DNA of 64,000 nucleotides from Phoronis australis (lineage: Eukaryota; Phoronida; Phoronidae), in assembly GCA_002633005.1 (NCBI GenBank), contig NMRA01000293.1:360756-424755 (forward strand), in the 5' to 3' direction. Shown one piece after another: positions 58,401 through 64,000 of this stretch. The notes under the pieces are model-generated. The model ran no database searches. It worked only from the letters and a program-made list of their open reading frames with translations, and was not told where the DNA came from. The first letter of the stretch is position 1. The number at the start of each line of letters is the position of its first letter. The translations under genes were made by a program, and so were the position numbers.

Positions 58401-61400
58401 GACTCGCTCATCAACCAGTCAAGACTGAAGATGAATGTCGAGGATGTGAAACGATTGCAGTGTGAGTTGCCTCAGATTTGAATTGTGCACTTATTGTGAA
58501 ATGTTTGTAATGTAAGCTGCATCAGATTTGAAGTTGTGCACTTATTGTGAAATGTTTACAACCATGCAGGTTTGTGTTGGTTCGCTTATTACACACACTT
58601 CTTAATGCTCCTATTGAATTGTCATCTTCAAACTGAAATAAAAAATCTTGGAGATGGTTGTCAAGGCAGAAGTGCCATCCTACAGTGAAATTGGGGGGGG
58701 GTACTGACTTGCTTCACTTCCCAACTTAAATTATTTCTTCTGAGAGGGTAGGAACCAAACAATAGACAAAGACTTGAGATAAAACCACCGTAATCATGCA
58801 CTTTGAGTGCTTGCTACCTGATGTTTGTTCATAATGATCTCCATTCAATATATCTGAAAATGTAAGTTCCAATGCTTATAGGTAATACCAATTTTATGAA
58901 GTATCCATGACTCATAAATGGTATAAAAGTATTGCTTTAGCTGAATACGTCAATGAATGATTATCACAAACAACTTATCTGATGTCTTCATTACAGTGCC
59001 TCCACCTTCCCAGATGCAAATAGTCTATGTGAAGGAGGTAAAAAGAAAAGTCAAGGTGAGTATGATTGTAAAATTAGTGCTTAAGACTAAAAACAAATTG
59101 TCTACAAAGTCTCAATAAATGTTGTATAACAGTTTAATATTTAGTGCTGTTCAAATACGGTACTATCCTCGGATGGACCATGTCAGTATTCCCATACTGC
59201 CATCATGACGTTTTTTCCATGGCCATCTTGCAGAGTCTTCTTTATTTCTTCAACTTAGGTACATGATATTATTCTCAATCCTCCATGTTTTGCTTTGCAA
59301 GTCATAGCTCATGGCGTACCCTGGGCAAAATAGATCAACGATATTATTGAGCACAGCAATTGCACCATGCCAGTCACACAGAACAATTATTTTTTACACA
59401 AAATGGTTTTAATGCTTAGATTCTGACAAAATTACTTGTTTCTTTCACTGGCTATACAGTAGAAAGACCCTCTTCACTTCCTGAGGAGAAAATCAACATT
59501 AGAAGCACAGAGGATGTAGTGGCAACATCCACACGTGAGATTACCGTGCAACCTTGTCCAACTCCTGGCAAAAAGAAGTCTAAGTCTAAGATCATCGACA
59601 TAAGTATTACACGTGAGAAGATGTTGCCTGATGTTTGTTGTATAACTTATCCGCTAATTAGACTTTCGGAGTGTTCTTGAGCTTTCTTGCGGTATATATT
59701 TGAATTTTGTAGTTTTCTTGTGGTATGTTCCATTAGAGCACAAATCACTCAGTCTATTAAGAAAATGTAACTCTCTTTTCAATTACTTTCATTGGTTTTA
59801 CAAGTTTCAATATTTCAAAACCAGTACGTTTTTGTAATTATTTATTAGTTAACTAAAATGCTCAGTATCGTTACATCCGAGGGGTACAGTTTGGCCCCTT
59901 GAGATCTTCATAGTGGCTTAAAATTTTGCAGATGGTTGTAGTTCATGGGTGTCATTCATACACAACAATAGGCCTTTTGAAATTGACGTGCATAGCCAGT
60001 GAGAGCTGTTCTTGTGCAACCTGCTCTTAGTCAACAACTATCCCAGGTGGACTGTAACTAAGCACAGCTTGTGGTGCTGGCTCATAAGATAATTGTTTTA
60101 TTACCCACATCTATATTGAATAGCTGAGCCCACGAATGACTACCACCCATTGAATTTCAATTCCTGTTACTGTTTGGTTTTTCTCTTCTTACTGTTGTGA
60201 ACATATCTTTATAACGAAACCATAGTTTTTTAATCTAAAAAATGGCAGTTTCCTTCCTTGATGTCTGCAACTAAACTAAATGTTGTGTGGTAAATGAATT
60301 GGTTGTCAACTGTAAGTCAGCTATTTCAACAACGGTCTAGGTGAAATCCAGACTATCAGCAATGTGATAGAGAGGTCAGGACAGAGTGCAGTAGATGCCT
60401 TATCTAAATCAGGCTACTTCTCCGATGGACAGGTGTTCCTGAAGCTGTCTGGGGATACCTGCAGGTTCTTGTTGAAACAGCAGGAAAAGGCCATGCGTGA
60501 CAATGGAGTCAATGGTTGGTGATGATGAAATATACAGGGCTTGGAATTTTCCGCGGAAACGCGGATTACCGCTTTTTTCAAATGTGCTTTCCGCTTTTTT
60601 TATAATATTTCCGTGTAAAAAAAATCGAATTTGATAGAAAATTTCCGCGGCAAATTCCTTTCTTACCGCGGCGTTGCAGACGACGTTGACACCTCGAAAA
60701 GCGGAAGTTGCCGTTGCTCTTTATGATTTGGAGGAACGTAAATTGTCAACATTGCCGGGGCATCTGGGACAGCGTGGTGTGATTTTCAATGGCGTCTCGT
60801 GTTATTGTTAAGCGCGGCGACAAATACTGCTGCTCTGCAGCCAAAAATGTGTGGGTTGGGAGTGGACGGGCGAGCTAAAAGGACGCAGACGCATGCTTCT
60901 GATGGAGGTAACCTTTTTTTTTTTTTTTTTAGTCCCGATTTTTGTCGGGGAAAGATTCACATTGACCATTTCAAGGCTGGTTATCGGGCATGATTTGGGC
61001 CGTAAAAGTTTCCGCGTTTTTTGTCATTGGTCATTCCAAGCCCTGAATATAACTATAGGATATTTGAGTTAGATGGATTGCTATTTATGGTCACTTCCTT
61101 CACATGTTGTATACCAAACCAACAATACCAAAAGGAAAACACTTTTGTTATTTTCTCCTGAGGCGAGTAACCCAATCAGATTCAGCACTTCAATTATACA
61201 GCCCAGTCCCTAAATGTCGGATAGTCACCCAATATATACAGCTCTTTACTGGTAAAGGTGACACTCCAGGTGTTTACTTTGCATAATAGAACCATGCATG
61301 CACAACATCAGGATGCAGACAAAGCTGGTTGCATAACTCAAAGTGGCTCCTTTGATCTCTGGAGAAAACTTGGCTATGACTGAATCTGTTCATCACGGTT

Positions 61401-64000
61401 CAGAAAATGAGCTCCCAAATTTCAAAAAACGCTATTCCAATGAATTATTACTCACTGCAGCAATCCACTAGTTTTCAAATTGTTGTGCTCTTATTTTATA
61501 TTTGTTTGACTGATAAAGGAAATTTCTCTAGTTCAAGTTGGTTAATGTCTGTTTACAATGTGGATGTCAAACTAGAATGGAAACTGATTTTTTAATAATC
61601 AACTGTCTATTTCATATACTATAAAGAATTTTCTAGTGTGCAGTGCTCAGTGTTGTGTTACATAAACTGTCATTCGGCAGTAAATCATTTTTATGTGCAA
61701 AAGCAAATTAAGTTGAAATTCTTTCTCATTAACAAACATCTGTCACATTTTGATTAGTCCTCATTTTTAGTTTTATTATCCAGCTGCTGCTGAAGCCGTT
61801 TATTGTCAGCTGACTCTACTACATTGCTGTGTCAATTGTATGGACATTCTGTATCACTGCTGCCTTCCTTCTGTTGTGTCTCATCTGGACATTGTGCTGG
61901 ACAAGTACAGCCATATAAGTACAGGTACTGCTTGGCTACATGCCCATGTGACAGCGTTGAGACATTTAAGTTACTGATCTTTGGGATGTGAGGTATTATT
62001 CAGGCAAGGCCAGGACAAGTTAATGATGTCTTATCATGCTAATTTGTGCTTAGTTTTCGACAGGATTGACATCCTGGAACAAGAAAAGTTTGCTGACTAC
62101 GTAGTACTACATAGTTTTATGGTATTTGTTAAATGAAACAAAATGTACTTCAATTTAATTGAAATGTTTAATCAAATAATATGAAGACGCTACTTATAAT
62201 AACAAACCAAATTGACATTGAGGCAAAATTATGAAAAATGCTATTTGCTACTAACACTAAAATTTCTCCATTTTTGGACAGTAGAAAAAAAATTATTTTG
62301 CTCAAGGTCAGAGCCTGTACAAAATTTTAGAATACAGACATTATTGGCCATCCAAAATTCAAGAATTACAATTAATGATCATTCACCTAGATGTTGCACA
62401 ATATGAAAATGTTTCCGTTACTTTAATTTCGACAAGTTTATCTACTGCCAAGTCTATGTTGAAGGTTATTAATTCAAATCAAAAAGTCTGATATTTGAGA
62501 AATATGATATAAACTCCAAAATTAGCCATGTGCCAATCTGTAGTGAATGTTGATCATCCCTCGTGTGTAGTATGCATTGCAAACATTGAAAGCATATCAA
62601 CCTTCAGGGACGATCTGTGCGTTTTAAGCCATTGTTTTCATTATAGAAAACTTGAGCTTCTTAAAGACATGCATGACTGACTTCCAATCGGTAATGGACA
62701 GCCAGGGACTACTGCATCCCAAGTTGACTGCTCTCTGCAAGCAATTGATTCAATTTATGGCTGGCAAAAGACTGAAGAGTCCTGAGCATGACATAAAGGT
62801 TTGTGATCTTGAACTGTCTTCTGTTTACCAACAAACTAGTCTAGTGGGACATGGCTCTTTACATGCAAAGCAATATGTAGTTATGAGACTCAAACGACTT
62901 GCCAAATAGTCTTAAGGAGGCTGATGGTTGTGACGATTTCAGACTCAAACTCATCAGTTACCTGTGGTCATCATAGCTGTCTCTCCTTTTGTCACTTCAA
63001 TGTATATACCATATAAAAGTTTAAAGGTTTTAATTAAATTTAAATTTAATTTAATTTTATATAATTTTATTTTATTGATTTATTTTCATTTACTTATTAA
63101 ATTTATTTAATTCATTTATTTAATTCTATTTTATTGATTTATTTATTTATCGTAATCTATTTTGCCCGGGGTACGCCACGAGCTATGTTGCAGAGTAAAA
63201 CAATAGGAGAATTGCGAATATTGTCATTTATTATGACGTAAATAGACAAAACTAATTAAGACTCTGCAAGATGGGCATGGACAAAACGCCCACCGGCGTG
63301 TACAAAGAATAGCCCTGAGAGAGGGAACAAAACAAAAGAACTGCCTGAAGGGCTTAAAGGAAAAGCACAGAACATGAACACAAAACTTGAAAAAAACTAA
63401 CAGAAATATATATGAGAAAAGAGAAAGTGGAACCGACACCCGGGATGGGGGGTGGGGAAAAAATGCAGAGAACGAACGTAGGTCTTGTTGACGACGAGGT
63501 AGGTGGCTGAATGAGAGACCACGTTGAACTGAACAAAGGAAATATGGACAACCAATCAGGTTTCGCGTGGAGAAATGTATGAATACAAAAGAAGGCCCTT
63601 GAGGCTATAAATAGAGATGAGTAATGCAAAATAAACCCTAAGGACTGGTATCAAAATAAAGAGACAAATGCCAAAACAATGACGATAAATGCATTTAACA
63701 AGTTAAATTTAATTTATTTTTAATTCAGTCAGTAAAATGTTCTTTTTATTGTAATGTAACTTAATTGAATAATTGAATCTTTGTCTATTGTAATTTATTT
63801 AATTTATTTTTTGCTGTAGAGGAACATTCTGTATATTAGCCTTTGGCTAAAGCATGTTTTTATATCGTATTTTATCCTCTATTAATAAAGTTTATTATTA
63901 TTATTATTATTATAACCGCTCAACTCTTTCTTTATTCTTAGTGATTGTTAACTTGTTGGTGAACAATGTTCTGAAATTGCAGGTGTTGGTTATTGTCAAG
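49496..64000 (+). CDS. SHOC1: Probable SHOC1/ZIP2 meiotic crossover protein, partial (17 exons)
   Basis: SHOC1 (Zip2 in yeast) is an XPF-related protein that, with SPO16, stabilises meiotic recombination intermediates for crossovers. Exons: 49496-49622, 50284-50401, 52073-52230, 53113-53263, 54047-54134, 54451-54559, 54927-55022, 55318-55456, 56079-56176, 56375-56599, 57819-57929, 58242-58461, 58997-59055, 59460-59603, 60341-60514, 62647-62798, 63983-64000 onward. All junctions are GT/AG and in phase, giving 729 codons so far. The N-terminal two thirds are polar and low in structure. The identification rests on SDPLEVFLMLRKGR, on RFLLKQQEKAMRD, which resembles a conserved SHOC1 block, and on the final VLVIVK strand that would open the XPF-like core beyond the window. 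Family identity is from memory and moderate. The true start is unknown: the frame is open at 49496, and an internal ATG at 49517 is possible. A Lys-rich exon (KKKSKSK, 59460-59603) may hold a nuclear localisation signal. Confidence 0.65.
51085..51495. mobile_element. MITE-like element in SHOC1-like intron
   Basis: The 36-bp left end 51085-51120 (core TGAACTTGGAATCCTG) is matched in inverted orientation by 51460-51495 with about five differences. Weaker inverted similarity continues outward to about 51068 and 51512. GAACTTGGAAT also recurs internally near 51133 and, inverted, near 51428. No coding capacity. Target-site duplications were not resolved. Confidence 0.65.
55868..55992. repeat. Dispersed repeat pair, copy 1
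   Basis: AATTATTTTGTTCAAGGTCG, then ATCCCAAATTCAAGAATTGC, then GATGCTGCACA. It matches 62283-62402 in the same orientation over about 120 bp. Both copies are in introns of the SHOC1-like gene. Confidence 0.65.
56612..56715. repeat. Dispersed repeat, copy 3 of 3
   Basis: Begins 12 bp after the donor of the 56375-56599 exon: TAAAATCTGCATTTCATCCT, then CAGCTAACTAAAAAACAAAA, then AAATTGGTCTCATGATA. Closest to the copy at 25404-25500. Confidence 0.6.
59258..59335 (-). repeat. Dispersed repeat pair (inverted), copy 1
   Basis: On the minus strand it reads ATCTATTTTGCCCAGGGTAC, then GCCATGAGCTATG, then GCAAAGCAAAACATGGAGGA. It matches 63155-63230 on the plus strand over about 75 bp. Confidence 0.65.
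60535..61045. mobile_element. MITE-like element, long copy (TIR CAGGGCTTGG)
   Basis: It begins CAGGGCTTGGAATTTTCC and ends TCATTCCAAGCCCTG, and is flanked by AATATA on both sides (60529-60534, 61046-61051), a 6-bp target-site duplication. It shares its ends and the right subterminal region with the 227-bp copy at 12378-12604. Its interior contains a short open stretch starting at an ATG near 60790 and a 20-bp T run, perhaps the remnant of a transposase or a captured fragment. It lies 20 bp past the exon ending at 60514. Confidence 0.8.
62283..62402. repeat. Dispersed repeat pair, copy 2
   Basis: AATTATTTTGCTCAAGGTCA, then ATCCAAAATTCAAGAATTAC, then GATGTTGCACA; the partner of 55868-55992. 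Confidence 0.65.
63020..63150. repeat. AT-rich low-complexity tract
   Basis: Almost pure A/T made of ATTTAATTTA, TTTATTGATTTATT and similar words, in the last complete intron of the SHOC1-like gene. Confidence 0.85.
63155..63230 (+). repeat. Dispersed repeat pair (inverted), copy 2
   Basis: ATCTATTTTGCCCGGGGTAC, then GCCACGAGCTATG, then GCAGAGTAAAACAATAGGAG; partner of the minus-strand copy at 59258-59335. A purine-rich stretch follows to about 63680. Confidence 0.65.
63884..63913. repeat. (TTA)n microsatellite
   Basis: About 7 TTA/ATT units following TAATAAAG, roughly 70 bp before the last exon in the window. Confidence 0.9.

Overview
The window is nuclear DNA from a non-vertebrate animal, most likely a marine deuterostome (hemichordate, echinoderm or cephalochordate grade); a lophotrochozoan cannot be excluded. 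The evidence is AT-rich, intron-rich DNA with GT/AG introns, animal genes (Mediator MED8, geminin, a galaxin-like protein, an LDLa/LRR/7TM receptor of the GRL101 type), many degenerate LINE, SINE and MITE-like repeats, and a draft-assembly character (a 346-base N gap and two single Ns, one of them at the junction of a probable false allelic duplication).

Layout. (1) 1-1355: a long imperfect inverted repeat (foldback, about 79-825). (2) 1356-7393, plus strand: complete MED8 in seven coding exons, with a minisatellite in intron 4 and an antisense degenerate LINE in intron 6. (3) 7394-10121: no gene; a strong miRNA-sized hairpin and a perfect 79-bp tandem duplication. (4) 10122-17072, minus strand: one two-exon gene for a receptor of about 1,941 aa (signal peptide, CUB-like domains, two C-type lectin domains, LDLa repeats, LRRs, 7TM). 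An intron inside an LDLa domain joins what look like two separate ORFs. (5) 21087-28379, plus strand: geminin in six coding exons with a CRE and an E2F-like site just upstream of the ATG. The intron 5/exon 6 segment is present twice, with an N at the junction. (6) 29450-31400: GTCC-rich dispersed repeats around the assembly gap. (7) 33186-34546, minus: a small two-exon gene for a 156-aa protein I do not recognise. (8) 36065-45099, minus: a galaxin-like secreted protein of about 1,938 aa, almost all in one exon, built of Cys-Cys motifs every 13 residues in a 78-residue super-repeat. Its signal-peptide exon lies 3.2 kb upstream behind a TATA box. (9) 45330-47110: degenerate LINE between two direct repeats. 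(10) 49496-64000, plus: 17 phase-consistent exons of a long gene, probably the SHOC1/ZIP2 meiotic crossover factor, running off the window.

The genes do not form an operon or obvious pathway; they are independent eukaryotic loci (transcription, replication licensing, signalling, extracellular matrix, meiosis). Exon models were assembled by eye from splice sites, reading phase and remembered family features. No alignment or transcript data were available. Most of the rest is repeat-derived or featureless.
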